From positions 247,723 through 311,722 of the forward strand of contig NZ_FOET01000002.1 in the NCBI RefSeq assembly GCF_900110735.1: a stretch of DNA of 64,000 nt. The letters run 5' to 3'. This DNA comes from Streptomyces radiopugnans (GTDB lineage: Bacteria; Actinomycetota; Actinomycetes; Streptomycetales; Streptomycetaceae). The position numbers were made by a program, and so were the translations under genes. The notes beneath the pieces are model-generated. The model worked only from the letters and a program-made list of their open reading frames with translations. It did no database searches and was not told the DNA's origin. This document shows positions 7,609 through 15,681 of the stretch, piece by piece; the first letter of the stretch is position 1, and every line of letters starts with the position of its first letter.

Positions 7609-9564
7609 TCACAGGGACCGCTCCAGGCGTTCGGCCATCAACCGGGTGAAGCGGGCCGGGTCGCCGGGCAGGCCGCCCTCCGCCAGCAGCGCCATGCCGT
7701 GGACGAGTTCGGCCATGCCGTCCAGGTCGGGCGCGGAAGCGCCGTCCGCGTGTGCCTTGCGCAGGCCCGTGATCAGGGGGTGGTCGGGGTTGATCTCCAG
7801 GATGCGCTTGCTCTCGGGCATCTCCTGGCCCATGGCGCGGAGCATGCTGCGCAGGCCGGGCGTCATGTCGTCGGAGTCCGAGACGACGCAGGCCGGCGAG
7901 ACGGTCAGCCGGGAGGACAGCCGCACCTCCTTGACCTCGTCGCCGAGCCGCTCGGTCATCCACTCCAGCAGTCCGGCGTACTCCTCGCGCTGCCGCTCCC
8001 GCTCCTCCCGGGCCCGCTCCTTCTCCTCCTCGTTGCCGAGCTCGGCCTCCCCCTTGGCGATGGAGAGCAGCTTCTTCCCCTGGAAGTCGGGCACCGCGTC
8101 GACCCACACCTCGTCGACCGGGTCGGTCAGGACGAGCACCTCAAGTCCCTTGTCCCGGAAGGCCTCCATGTGCGGCGAGCTCTCCACCGCGCTCCGGGAC
8201 GGGCCGGTGAGGTAGTAGATGTGCTCCTGGCCCTCCTTCATCCGCTCCACGTACTCCTGGAGCGTCGTCGTCCTCTCCGCGTCGTGGGTGGAGGCGAAGG
8301 AGGAGGCCGCCAGGATCGCGTCGCGGTTGTCGGGGTCGTTGATCAGACCCTCCTTGACGACCGCGCCGAACTCCCGCCAGAAGTCCGCGTACTTCTCGGG
8401 CCGCGCCGTCCTCATCTCCTTGAGGGTGGACAGCACCTTCTTCGCCAGCCGCCGGCGCATCAGCTGGATGTGGCGGTCCTGCTGGAGGATCTCGCGGGAG
8501 ATGTTCAGCGACAGGTCCTGGGCGTCGACCACGCCCTTGACGAAGCGCAGGTAGGTCGGGACCAGCTCCTCGCACTCCTCCATGATCAGGACGCGCTTGA
8601 CGTAGAGCTGCACGCCGCGCCGGTCCTGGGAGAGGACGCCCTGCGGCGGCCGCGCGGGCAGGAAGAGCAGCGCCTGGTACTCGAAGGTGCCCTCCGCCTG
8701 GACGCGGATGGTCTCCAGCGGGTCGGTCCAGTCGTGGCTGATGTGCCTGTAGAGCTCGTGGTACTCCTCGTCGGAGACCTCGCCGCGGGGCCGGGCCCAC
8801 AGGGCCTTGCGGGAGTTGATCGCCTCCGGCTCGGGCTTCCCGCCGTCCCCGCTCCCCCCGTCCCCGTCCTCGCTCTTCGCACCCTCTTCGGCGCCCGCCT
8901 CGACCAGACGGATGGGCCAGGTGATGAAGTCGGAGTAGCGCTTGACGATCTCCCTGATCTTCCAGGGGGCCGTGTAGTCGAAGAGGCGGTCGTCGGTGTC
9001 CTCGGGCTTGAGCTTCAGGATGACCGACGTGCCCTGGGGCGCGTCGTCCACCGTCTCGATCGTGTACGTGCCCTCGCCGGTGGACGTCCAGCGGGTGCCC
9101 GACTCCTCCCCGGCGCGGCGGGTCAGCAACGTGACCTCGTCGGCCACCATGAAGGCGGAGTAGAAGCCGACGCCGAACTGCCCGATCAGCGCCTCCGCCG
9201 AAGCCGGGTTCCCAGCCTCCCCGGCCTTCTGCGCCTCCTCCAGCTTCCGCACGAACTCCGCGGTGCCGGACTTGGCGATCGTCCCGATCAGCCCCACGAC
9301 CTCCTCGCGCGACATCCCGATGCCGTTGTCGCGCACGGTCAGCGTGCGGGCGTCCTTGTCGGTCTCGATCTCGATGTGCAGGTCGGAGACATCGGCCCCC
9401 AGCGAGTCGTCGCGCAGCGCCTCGATGCGGAGCTTGTCGAGCGCGTCGGAGGCGTTGGAGACCAGCTCTCTCAGGAACACGTCCTTGTTCGAGTAGATCG
9501 AGTGGACCATCATCCGCAGAAGCCGGCTGGCCTCCACCTGGAACTCGAACGTCTCGGCCGTCAT
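7609..9564 (-). CDS. htpG: Molecular chaperone HtpG (Hsp90)
   Basis: The 651-residue cytoplasmic Hsp90 starts at ATG 9564 ([19 protein letters not shown]) with a GGGGGA ribosome site. The N-terminal GHKL ATPase motifs are intact: [17 protein letters not shown] with the catalytic Glu and Asn, [19 protein letters not shown] and [10 protein letters not shown]. The middle domain contains NISREILQQ and the C-terminal dimerisation region ends ERLERSL. A charged Asp/Gly-rich insert near residue 230 occurs at the domain boundary, as in other Hsp90s. No HAIR or CIRCE operator was found next to it. It is convergent with the Clp-like chaperone gene, forming a small chaperone pair. Confidence 0.97.
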
Positions 9565-9597
9565 CGTCGTGGATTCCCCCACCAGTCGTCGTCCGTG

Positions 9598-9640
9598 CCC
9601 GGCGGGCCCCGCGCCGCCGGACGGCGCGGGGCCCGCCGGG
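9598..9640 (-). terminator. Strong hairpin between methyltransferase operon and htpG
   Basis: A 16-bp perfect core (9601-9616 with 9622-9637), extended to 19 bp by flanking C/G pairs, closes on a 5-nt loop. It follows the methyltransferase stop (9710) and precedes the htpG start (9564), so it likely ends the four-gene operon and separates it from htpG. Confidence 0.75.
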
Positions 9641-9709
9641 AATGCCTTTCCCTGTGATGTTATGCCGGACGAGCCTCCGTCCCGGCGCACACACCCAGGT
9701 ACGGCCGGC

Positions 9710-10939
9710 TCACACCGGCCAGGAGTCGGCCGGGTCGTCCAGCCAGGCCCGCTGTCCCTGCGGCGTGACGGTCAGCCCGAACCGCTCGTACCCCGGCCTG
9801 CCCCGCTCCTGCCACCAGCGGTGGGCTGCCTCGACCTCGTCCCACAACCGGCGGGGCCCGGACTGCCACACGCGCGCAGCCCCTCCGTCGCGGAACATCA
9901 CGCAGGCCCAGGAGCGGTCGGTCAGCCCGTACCACCACACCGGCCGGGCCCCGTCCCGCTTGTCGGCGACGACGCACCGGCAGTCCGGCACCCGGAGCCC
10001 GAGCGCGAAGTGTCCCGGCTCGAACCGCTCCCCGGCGAACTCTCCCTCCGGCAGCGCGGTGGACGACTCCTCGCCGTCGGCCACGCCGCCCGTGACGTAC
10101 TCGGAGTGGACCGGGGACGGCGGACGCTGGGAGCGCAGCTTCATGAACTCCACCGGCCCGGTGAAGAAACCCGACGCGCTCCCCCCATCGCGGGAGACGG
10201 TCAGCCGGGCGACCGCGTCGCCGTTGCCGTAGTGCGTCCCCCACGGGGCGACGACCAGGCCGCCGGGACGGCACTGCTCCACCCAGGCGTACGGGACGGA
10301 CCGCAGCCCGCACGTGGCGATGATCCGGTCGTAGGGCGCACCGTCGGAAAAGCCCCGCGAGCCGTCGCCGTGGACGACGCGGACGGGCAGGCCGAAGATC
10401 TCCAGCGCCCTGCGCGCGGCGGCGGCCACCGCCTCGTCCACCTCCACCGTCACCACGTTCACCGTGCCGAGGCGGTGGGCCAGGAGCGCCGCGTTCCAGC
10501 CCGTGCCCGCGCCGATCTCCAGCACCCGGTGGCCCGGCCGCACCTCCAGGTCCCGGAGCATCCGGAAGACCACGGACGGCATGGACGCCGAGGAGGTGGG
10601 CTCCCGCCCCGGCGCCGTGCCGGTGTGCCGGCCGTCGTCCCACTGGGTGACGACGGGTACGTCGGCGTCGGCGTACCGGGCCCAGGCGTCCGGGTCCTGT
10701 GCCATCGACACGGCGACGCTGCGGCCCGCTTCCATGTCGTAGGGCCAGATCAGCTCCGGCAGGAACGCCGACCTGGGCACGGCCGCGAAGGCGGGCGTCC
10801 AGTCCGAGGAGAGGACGCCGCCCGCCATGAGGGCGCGTGCCAACTCCAGGCGGCCGGGGCGCTGCCCGGCCGTGCCGGTGCTTTCCGCGTCCCCCGCGCT
10901 CTGCGCGCTCTCCGCGTTTTCGGTGTGCTCGGTGCTCAT
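9710..10939 (-). CDS. PIMT-like O-methyltransferase, peptide-maturation type
   Basis: The 409-residue protein resembles protein-L-isoaspartate O-methyltransferases with an extra C-terminal domain of about 170 residues. The SAM-binding motif is VLEIGAGTGWNAALLA (about 157-172), preceded by SSASMPSVVFRML, which takes the place of the usual substrate-loop segment. Housekeeping PIMTs are about 220 residues; long actinobacterial versions sit in ribosomal-peptide (RiPP) clusters, where they methylate Asp so that an aspartimide forms. The start ATG 10939 overlaps the stop of a 52-residue peptide gene (ATGA), indicating translational coupling to that peptide as likely substrate. No ATP-grasp, lanthionine or lasso enzyme is nearby. 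A general repair role remains the alternative. Confidence 0.8.
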   Translation of the reverse strand: MSTEHTENAESAQSAGDAESTGTAGQRPGRLELARALMAGGVLSSDWTPAFAAVPRSAFLPELIWPYDMEAGRSVAVSMAQDPDAWARYADADVPVVTQWDDGRHTGTAPGREPTSSASMPSVVFRMLRDLEVRPGHRVLEIGAGTGWNAALLAHRLGTVNVVTVEVDEAVAAAARRALEIFGLPVRVVHGDGSRGFSDGAPYDRIIATCGLRSVPYAWVEQCRPGGLVVAPWGTHYGNGDAVARLTVSRDGGSASGFFTGPVEFMKLRSQRPPSPVHSEYVTGGVADGEESSTALPEGEFAGERFEPGHFALGLRVPDCRCVVADKRDGARPVWWYGLTDRSWACVMFRDGGAARVWQSGPRRLWDEVEAAHRWWQERGRPGYERFGLTVTPQGQRAWLDDPADSWPV

Positions 10940-11094
10940 CGGCCGGTGACCGCCTTGGGCGGGTTGGGGACGCCGGGGCCGCCGTCCGGAGTGGGCGGCT
11001 GGTGCGGGCCGGGGTACGGCTCCCCCGGCAGCTTGTCGCCGCCGCCGTCGGCACCGATGGCGGCGTGGCCGTTGTGCTGCGTCCGGTTCGTCAT
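10936..11094 (-). CDS. Small Pro/Gly-rich peptide, candidate precursor for the methyltransferase
   Basis: A 52-residue peptide starts at ATG 11094 with GAGGAGAGGG upstream and ends inside the methyltransferase start codon region. It contains 11 prolines, no cysteine or serine, and two Asp-Gly pairs (Asp16 in GADGGG and Asp37 in TPDGGP). Asp-Gly is the dipeptide most prone to aspartimide formation, the product of PIMT-type RiPP enzymes. The strong ribosome site, the 4-nt overlap and the conserved-looking order support a real gene. I cannot place it in a known precursor family; a structural accessory peptide is also possible. Confidence 0.6.
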   Translation of the reverse strand: MTNRTQHNGHAAIGADGGGDKLPGEPYPGPHQPPTPDGGPGVPNPPKAVTGR

Positions 11095-11150
11095 GTTCCC
11101 TCTCCTCGCTGTCATGTGTTTCCGGGCCCGGCCCCGAACGAGGCCGGGGT

Positions 11151-11345
11151 CTATCGGGCAGGGGCGCGGTCCCGTTGCCGCAGGGCCTCCCACACCAGGG
11201 CGTTGAGCTTCCGGACGCAGTCCTCGCAGGCGTACAGCTCGGCCTGCTGCCCCTCGGTCTGCACCGGTCCGAGCCACACCACCGGCACCTGCGGCCGGAG
11301 GCAGTAGAGCCAGCACCGCCCGGTGGTCCAGGTGCGGGGCCTCAC
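11151..11345 (-). CDS. Small protein with two cysteine pairs
   Basis: A 64-residue protein begins at GTG 11345, which overlaps the stop of the preceding gene (GTGA), and ends at TAG 11151. Cysteines occur as CWLYC (11 and 15) and CEDC (40 and 43), a possible small zinc-binding knuckle. The segment VPVVWLGPVQTEGQQAELYACEDC is distinctive but I do not recognise the family. The tight coupling to both neighbours indicates a shared function with the peptide and methyltransferase. Confidence 0.6.
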   Translation of the reverse strand: MRPRTWTTGRCWLYCLRPQVPVVWLGPVQTEGQQAELYACEDCVRKLNALVWEALRQRDRAPAR

Positions 11346-11545
11346 CGGCAGCGCTGCTCGCTGTGCCGGTTCGCCGCCCGCACCCCCGCGCTCAACTGCT
11401 CCTCGGGCGTGGGCAGGCGGGTGTTCTCCGGCAGGCACTCCCACTCCCGGCCCCCGCCGGGCGGGCGGAGGAAGTACCGCCCGCCGCTCCTGCCCATCAG
11501 CTCGCCGATCCGGTCGCGCGTGGTGTCCACGAGGTACGTCGCCAT
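11342..11545 (-). CDS. Small hypothetical protein, first gene of the methyltransferase operon
   Basis: The 67-residue protein starts at ATG 11545 with AGGAG six bases upstream and begins MATYLVDTTRDRIGELMG, followed by RYFLRPPGGGREWEC. Similar short proteins are familiar beside XRE/DUF397 pairs in Streptomyces, but I know no function. It is the promoter-proximal gene of the minus-strand operon and lies 123 nt from the divergent XRE regulator, which may control it. Confidence 0.65.
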   Translation of the reverse strand: MATYLVDTTRDRIGELMGRSGGRYFLRPPGGGREWECLPENTRLPTPEEQLSAGVRAANRHSEQRCR

Positions 11546-11668
11546 GTCCGCTCCTGCGCTGCGTGCGGTGACTTTCCGTATCCACCCACTCACAGATTGC
11601 TGCCGCGGCGGTACGCTCAACAGGGCTTCCAGCTCTCCGAAGCGCATGTCAAGAGGGGCACTTCGCAC

Positions 11669-12511
11669 ATGAGTCACTCCGTGGAACGTCAGGGGCCGCA
11701 GTCGCCGAAGCAGTTCTTCGGTGAGGAACTGCGACGCAGACGAGAAGCAGCAGGACTGACACAGTGCGCGCTGGGCGAGCAGGTGGTGTGCTCCCCTTCG
11801 CTGATCGCTCACTTCGAGGCCGGCCGACGCAAGCCCCGGCTCGAAGACGCCCAACGTCTGGACGCCGTGCTGGGCACGGACGGGTTCTTCGTCCGGCTGC
11901 GCCGCGCCCTGGACGGCACCTCGCGGTTCGCCGACCACTTCGCGCCCGTGGCCGACCTGGAGCCTCTGGCGACCGCCATCGAGACCTACGCGGCCACGCT
12001 GGTGCCCGGCATCCTTCAGACCGAGGCGTACGCACGCGCCGTTCTCCGCGCCGGTCAGCCCAACTACACGGCGGAGGAGCTTGACAGGCGTGTTGTCAAC
12101 CGCCTGGAACGGGCCCATATCCTCAAGGACCCGGACTCCCCCATGGTCTGGGCGATCCTGAACGAGAACGTGATCCGCGCCGTTGTGGGCGGTCCGGCCG
12201 CCATGGCGGAGCAGCTTCGCCACATCGTCGCGCTGGGACGGTCCGGCAGGGCGCTGGTGCAAGTGGTCCCGCACTCCGCAGGTGCTCACACGACCATGGG
12301 TGGCATGCTGACCCTGATGGGCTTCGCCGACGCGCCCGACGTGGCGTACACGGAAGGCGTCTACAGCGGTGAGCTGATCGATGATCCGGCTCGGGTGGCG
12401 CAGTGCAGGAGGTCATACGATCTCGCCAGGGCCGCCGCGTTGGCACCGGATGCGTCCCTCGACCTACTCGAATCGGTGGCAGAGGAGTACGAGAGTGATC
12501 ATCGACCTTGA
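11669..12511 (+). CDS. XRE-family regulator with DUF5753 domain
   Basis: The 280-residue protein has an N-terminal helix-turn-helix (about 17-72; LRRRREAAGLTQCALGE and SPSLIAHFEAGRRKP) and a C-terminal DUF5753 domain beginning near LVPGILQTEAYARA. This is the standard architecture of the many Streptomyces regulators paired with DUF397 proteins. ATG 11669 is the first codon with family similarity; AGAGGGG lies about ten bases upstream. Its coding region overlaps the downstream DUF397 gene by 17 nt, and it is divergent from the small-protein/methyltransferase operon, which it probably regulates. Confidence 0.9.
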   Translation: MSHSVERQGPQSPKQFFGEELRRRREAAGLTQCALGEQVVCSPSLIAHFEAGRRKPRLEDAQRLDAVLGTDGFFVRLRRALDGTSRFADHFAPVADLEPLATAIETYAATLVPGILQTEAYARAVLRAGQPNYTAEELDRRVVNRLERAHILKDPDSPMVWAILNENVIRAVVGGPAAMAEQLRHIVALGRSGRALVQVVPHSAGAHTTMGGMLTLMGFADAPDVAYTEGVYSGELIDDPARVAQCRRSYDLARAAALAPDASLDLLESVAEEYESDHRP

Positions 12512-12704
12512 CCTGGGCACCGCTGCCTGGCGCAAGTCCTCCCACAGCGGCCCGGACAACGGCGACTGCGTCGAGGTCGCCGACGGGCTTCCCGGCGCGG
12601 TCCCCGTGCGGGACAGCAAGAATCCGGGCGGCCCGGCACTGGTCTTTCCGGCGCGGGCGTGGAGTGCGTTCACAGCGGAGATAAAGGGACGCGCGCGTTC
12701 CTGA
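12495..12704 (+). CDS. DUF397 protein
   Basis: The 69-residue protein starts at GTG 12495, seven bases after GAGGAG, and carries the DUF397 signature WRKSSHSGPDNGDCVEVA, then VPVRDSKNPGGPALVF and WSAFTAEIK. DUF397 proteins act with their XRE partner in a toxin/antitoxin-like or regulatory pair in actinomycetes (established only for a few members). Overlap with the XRE gene means they are co-translated. Confidence 0.92.
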   Translation: MIIDLDLGTAAWRKSSHSGPDNGDCVEVADGLPGAVPVRDSKNPGGPALVFPARAWSAFTAEIKGRARS

Positions 12705-12723
12705 CTCCAGCGTCGATGGAGAA

Positions 12724-12760
12724 ACGCCGGGGGCGGGCCGGTACGGCCCGCCCCCGGCGT
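12724..12760. terminator. Perfect bidirectional terminator
   Basis: ACGCCGGGGGCGGGCCG (12724-12740) pairs with its exact complement (12744-12760) over a 3-nt GTA loop, a 17-bp stem. It separates the convergent DUF397 and DinB-like genes. Confidence 0.88.
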
Positions 12761-12763
12761 TCG

Positions 12764-13324
12764 TCACTGCCCCACCCGCCCGTCGACGCACTCGCGCAGC
12801 AGGTCCGCGTGCCCGCAGTGGCGGGCGTACTCCTCGATCCTGTGCACCATCAGCTCCCGGACCGCGATCTCGTCCTTGCCCACGCGCTCGCCCAGGTCCG
12901 GATGCTGGGCCAGCGCGGCGTCGGTGGCTGCCTGTTCGCGCTCCAGGTCGGCGTACGCGGCGTCGACCACGGCCTGGTCGGCGACGGCTCCGTCGAAGTC
13001 CGCGTCCTTCTCGCCGTACAGCTTCGGCAGCGGCTCGCCGTCGCCGATCCAGTTGCGCCAGTCGCGTTCCACCTCGGCGAGGTGCCGGAGCAGGCCGAGC
13101 AGCGACATCGTCGACGGCGGGACCGAGCGGCGGGCCAGTTGCTCGGCGTCCAGGCCCTCGCACTTCATCCGCAGGGTCGTGCGGTAGTCCTCCAGGAACT
13201 CCCTCAGTGTCGCGAGTTCACCTTCCGGGCCGGGGCCTTCTCTGTCGCGGGGGTCGTCGTCCGGGTCGGCCCACATGTCGGGGTGGACGGTCGCCTGGGT
13301 CCATCGCGCGGGTTGGTCGCTCAT
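12764..13324 (-). CDS. DinB/DUF664 family protein
   Basis: The 186-residue protein contains the DinB-like four-helix pattern of the DUF664 group: LLGLLRHLAEVERDWRNW in the middle and MVHRIEEYARHCGHADLLRE near the end, with the histidines that bind a divalent metal. In actinomycetes many such proteins are mycothiol-dependent transferases or isomerases, but the substrate here is unknown. ATG 13324 was chosen; a second ATG nine bases upstream is equally possible. It converges on the DUF397 gene across a strong terminator and is transcribed in the same direction as the Mrr-like gene upstream. Confidence 0.85.
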   Translation of the reverse strand: MSDQPARWTQATVHPDMWADPDDDPRDREGPGPEGELATLREFLEDYRTTLRMKCEGLDAEQLARRSVPPSTMSLLGLLRHLAEVERDWRNWIGDGEPLPKLYGEKDADFDGAVADQAVVDAAYADLEREQAATDAALAQHPDLGERVGKDEIAVRELMVHRIEEYARHCGHADLLRECVDGRVGQ

Positions 13325-13409
13325 GCGCCCCATGCTCGTCCGCGACAGCCCTTGCCCGCCACCGAGTTCTCCTGGAGGCGGCGTCCCGGCTCGCCGGACC
13401 CCTCGCGCG

Positions 13410-14150
13410 CTACTTCCCGTAGGCCTTCTTCCACCGGGCACGGTGCCGTCGGTCGCCCTGGCCCGCGCCGTTGACGCCGGCCAGGGCGGGCAGGGAGGCG
13501 CCGTTGTTCCACAGGCCCAGGTGGTCGCGGTGCACGGCGAGGATGCCGTGCTCCACCGCCAGCGCCTGGGACGGCCGGCTGAAGCGCGAGGTCGTCACGA
13601 AGACGGCCACATCGGCCCCGAAGTGCACCTTCGCTCCCATCAGGTCGCGCATCTCGCGGCTGGCGATGGTGCGGGTCGGCGCGTACCGCTTGCACTGGAC
13701 GACCATCGTGCGGCCGTCCGGCAGCCGTCCGACCACGTCCGCGCCGTTGTCGTGGGAGCCGCCCACGCGCCGCACTTCCGTGCAGCCGTCGCGGCGGCAC
13801 AGTTCGGCCACCAGTTCCTCGAACTCGGTGCCGGACATCGCGTCCACCTCGGCCGGCGTGCGGTGTCCGGCCGCCACCGCGTCCGCCTGCCGCCAGGCCC
13901 GGTCCCCGCCCCGGGCGATCCGGTCGGTGCGCCACAGCCACCACACCAGGCCGCCGAGGCTCGCGGCGATCGCGGTCCCCAGGAGGTACGGCCAGACGGC
14001 CGACCAGGAGGCGACGAGCAGGAGCAGCACCGCCACGCCGCCGACGACCGCCGTCCTCTGCCTGGCCTCACGCCTGCGCCGCGCCGCCGAGCCGCGTCCG
14101 CGGCCCCCGCTCCCCTTACGGCCTCCACTGCCTCCACGCCGAGCAGCCAT
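13410..14150 (-). CDS. Membrane-anchored Mrr-like restriction endonuclease
   Basis: The 246-residue protein starts at ATG 14150 behind a GGGGGAGAGGGGG stretch. An N-terminal basic Gly/Arg/Ser tail is followed by two hydrophobic segments (about 35-55 and 59-75), then the nuclease domain from about residue 100: MSGTEFEELVAELCRRDG, DNGADVVG and MVVQCKRY, which give the D and QxK of the PD-(D/E)XK fold in Mrr enzymes. Such proteins cleave modified DNA; the membrane anchor suggests attack on incoming DNA at the membrane, which is inference. It stands alone, without a methylase partner. Confidence 0.85.
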   Translation of the reverse strand: MAARRGGSGGRKGSGGRGRGSAARRRREARQRTAVVGGVAVLLLLVASWSAVWPYLLGTAIAASLGGLVWWLWRTDRIARGGDRAWRQADAVAAGHRTPAEVDAMSGTEFEELVAELCRRDGCTEVRRVGGSHDNGADVVGRLPDGRTMVVQCKRYAPTRTIASREMRDLMGAKVHFGADVAVFVTTSRFSRPSQALAVEHGILAVHRDHLGLWNNGASLPALAGVNGAGQGDRRHRARWKKAYGK

Positions 14151-14498
14151 CCCCGGCCCCCTCTCCCCCACGATCCGCGCAGCAGTCTGGGCAGGAGGGA
14201 GGCGGGGGCGGTAGGGCGACCTTCGGCCATGGCCGGAAACCACGCGGCGGCCGGGCGGACGCGGGGGCGTTCGCGCCGGAGACGCCGCGGTGAGGCTGTG
14301 CCCGTCGGGGAGGAGCTGCCGGGCGCGGTCGGACGGACCCGCTCGGCCCAGCGGGCGGAGGTGGTGCCCGGTTCGGTGTGGAACAACCGGATCGGGTGCC
14401 GGGTGCTGACGGCGCGGCGCGGACCGTGGCGCCATGCCAGGCGCCCTGCGACCCTGGCAGGGAGGCCGGACCGCCGGGACGAGGAGCGGAGAGAGACC

Positions 14499-15137
14499 AT
14501 GAGCGAGACGATCGCGGGCGTGCGCATCCCGGACAGCGCCATGGCGCGGGAGGCGACCGAACTGGTCCGTGAGGCGGCTTCGCCGCTGCTGTTCGACCAC
14601 TCCCGGCGCGTGTTCCTCTGGGGAGCGCTGCGCGGACGCGAACAGGGGCTGCGGTTCGATCCGGAGCTGCTGTACGTCGGGGCGATGTTCCACGACCTGG
14701 GGCTGACCGAGCGGTTCCGCCGCACCGACCAGCGCTTCGAGATCGACGGCGCCGACGAGGCGCGGCGGTTCCTGCGCTCCCACGGCATCACCGGCGAGGA
14801 GGCCGACCGGGTCTGGACGGCGATCGCCCTGCACACCACGCCGGAGATCCCGCTGCACATGGCCCCCGAGATCGCCCTGGTCACCCGGGGAGTGGAACTG
14901 GACGTGCTGGGCATCGGCTACCGTGCGGTCTCCGACGAGGAGCGTGCGGCCGTGGTGGAGGCCCACCCCCGCCCGGACTTCAAGAACCGGATCCTGGCCG
15001 CGTTCACCGAGGGCCTCAAGGACCGCCCCGAGACGACGTTCGGCAACGTCAAGGCCGATGTGCTCGCCCACTACGTGCCCGGATTCGTCCGCGGCGACTT
15101 CGTCGAGGTCATCAAGGGCTCCGCCTGGCCCGAGTAG
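14499..15137 (+). CDS. HD-domain hydrolase, cyanamide hydratase-like
   Basis: The 212-residue protein starts at ATG 14499 after a purine-rich GGAGCGGAGAGAG leader. The metal-binding HD signature is complete: His in LLFDHSRRVFLWG, the HD pair in GAMFHDLGLTERF, and His in TAIALHTTPEIPLHMAPE. The order and length resemble the cyanamide hydratase-like group of HD proteins, which are cytoplasmic metal-dependent hydrolases or hydratases. The true substrate is not indicated. It is divergent from the Mrr-like nuclease gene and is followed by a terminator hairpin. Confidence 0.88.
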   Translation: MSETIAGVRIPDSAMAREATELVREAASPLLFDHSRRVFLWGALRGREQGLRFDPELLYVGAMFHDLGLTERFRRTDQRFEIDGADEARRFLRSHGITGEEADRVWTAIALHTTPEIPLHMAPEIALVTRGVELDVLGIGYRAVSDEERAAVVEAHPRPDFKNRILAAFTEGLKDRPETTFGNVKADVLAHYVPGFVRGDFVEVIKGSAWPE

Positions 15138-15197
15138 CCTCCGCCCCCTCGACCGACGAGGGCCGGCCGCCGCCGCGAGCGCGGCGGGCCCGCCGGT

Positions 15198-15226
15198 CCT
15201 GGCCCTGCCCGGAGTGCGGGGCCAGG
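15198..15226 (+). terminator. Hairpin after the HD hydrolase gene
   Basis: CCTGGCCC (15198-15205) pairs with GGGCCAGG (15219-15226); additional internal GC pairs are possible. It lies 60 nt after the stop at 15137. From 15227 to 15612 I see no gene; the stretch is ordinary GC-rich intergenic DNA up to the GH81 promoter. Confidence 0.6.
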
Positions 15227-15612
15227 GCCGGCCCCGTCGGGCTCAGTCCCGTCGCGGCCGCCGGGAGCGGCCGATCGTGCCCTGACCGCCCTGCTCGCCG
15301 ATCGCACCCCGGTCGCACCGCCGGCTCCGCGCCCGCCACCGGCTCCCAGGCGGCGCCCAGGGCTGCCCCGTCCCGGCACAGTTCCGCCGCGAGTACGGGA
15401 GCCGCGTCAACGCCCTTCGGGCCGCCGCGGCCGGACCGTGGTCGATCCCGGTGCCGACCACGGTTCTCCCGATCCCCGGCGCCGGTTCACCGCACGAACG
15501 CGCCGGTCACGCGCGTGCGACGGTCTGGGCGGGTGCTTGCGCCCGGGATCGTCAACAAGTGATCGACGTTTGAACCGCATGCACCTTTTTCGAAGTTCCA
15601 CGGTTTCAAGCA

Positions 15613-15668
15613 TTGACCGTGAACTGTCAAGAATCTACGTTGTCGCCACTCCTTGAGAGCGCTCTCAA
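15613..15668 (+). promoter_or_regulatory. Promoter and LacI-type operator of the GH81 glucanase
   Basis: TTGACC (15613-15618) and TACGTT (15636-15641) are separated by 17 bp and make a good sigma-70-type promoter. A perfect 16-bp palindrome TTGAGAGCGCTCTCAA (15653-15668) follows, placing it just after the predicted transcription start and 13 bp before the ATG. This position fits repression by a LacI-family regulator released by beta-1,3-glucan oligosaccharides. The core differs from the CebR box (TGGGAGCGCTCCCA), so a separate regulator is likely. Confidence 0.82.
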
Positions 15669-15681
15669 AGAAGGGCTGTCC

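Noticed and set aside
10936..11094. Lanthipeptide, lasso or ATP-grasp precursor
   Set aside because: The peptide has no Ser or Cys, no matching leader motif, and the window has no cyclase, lanthionine synthetase or ATP-grasp gene.
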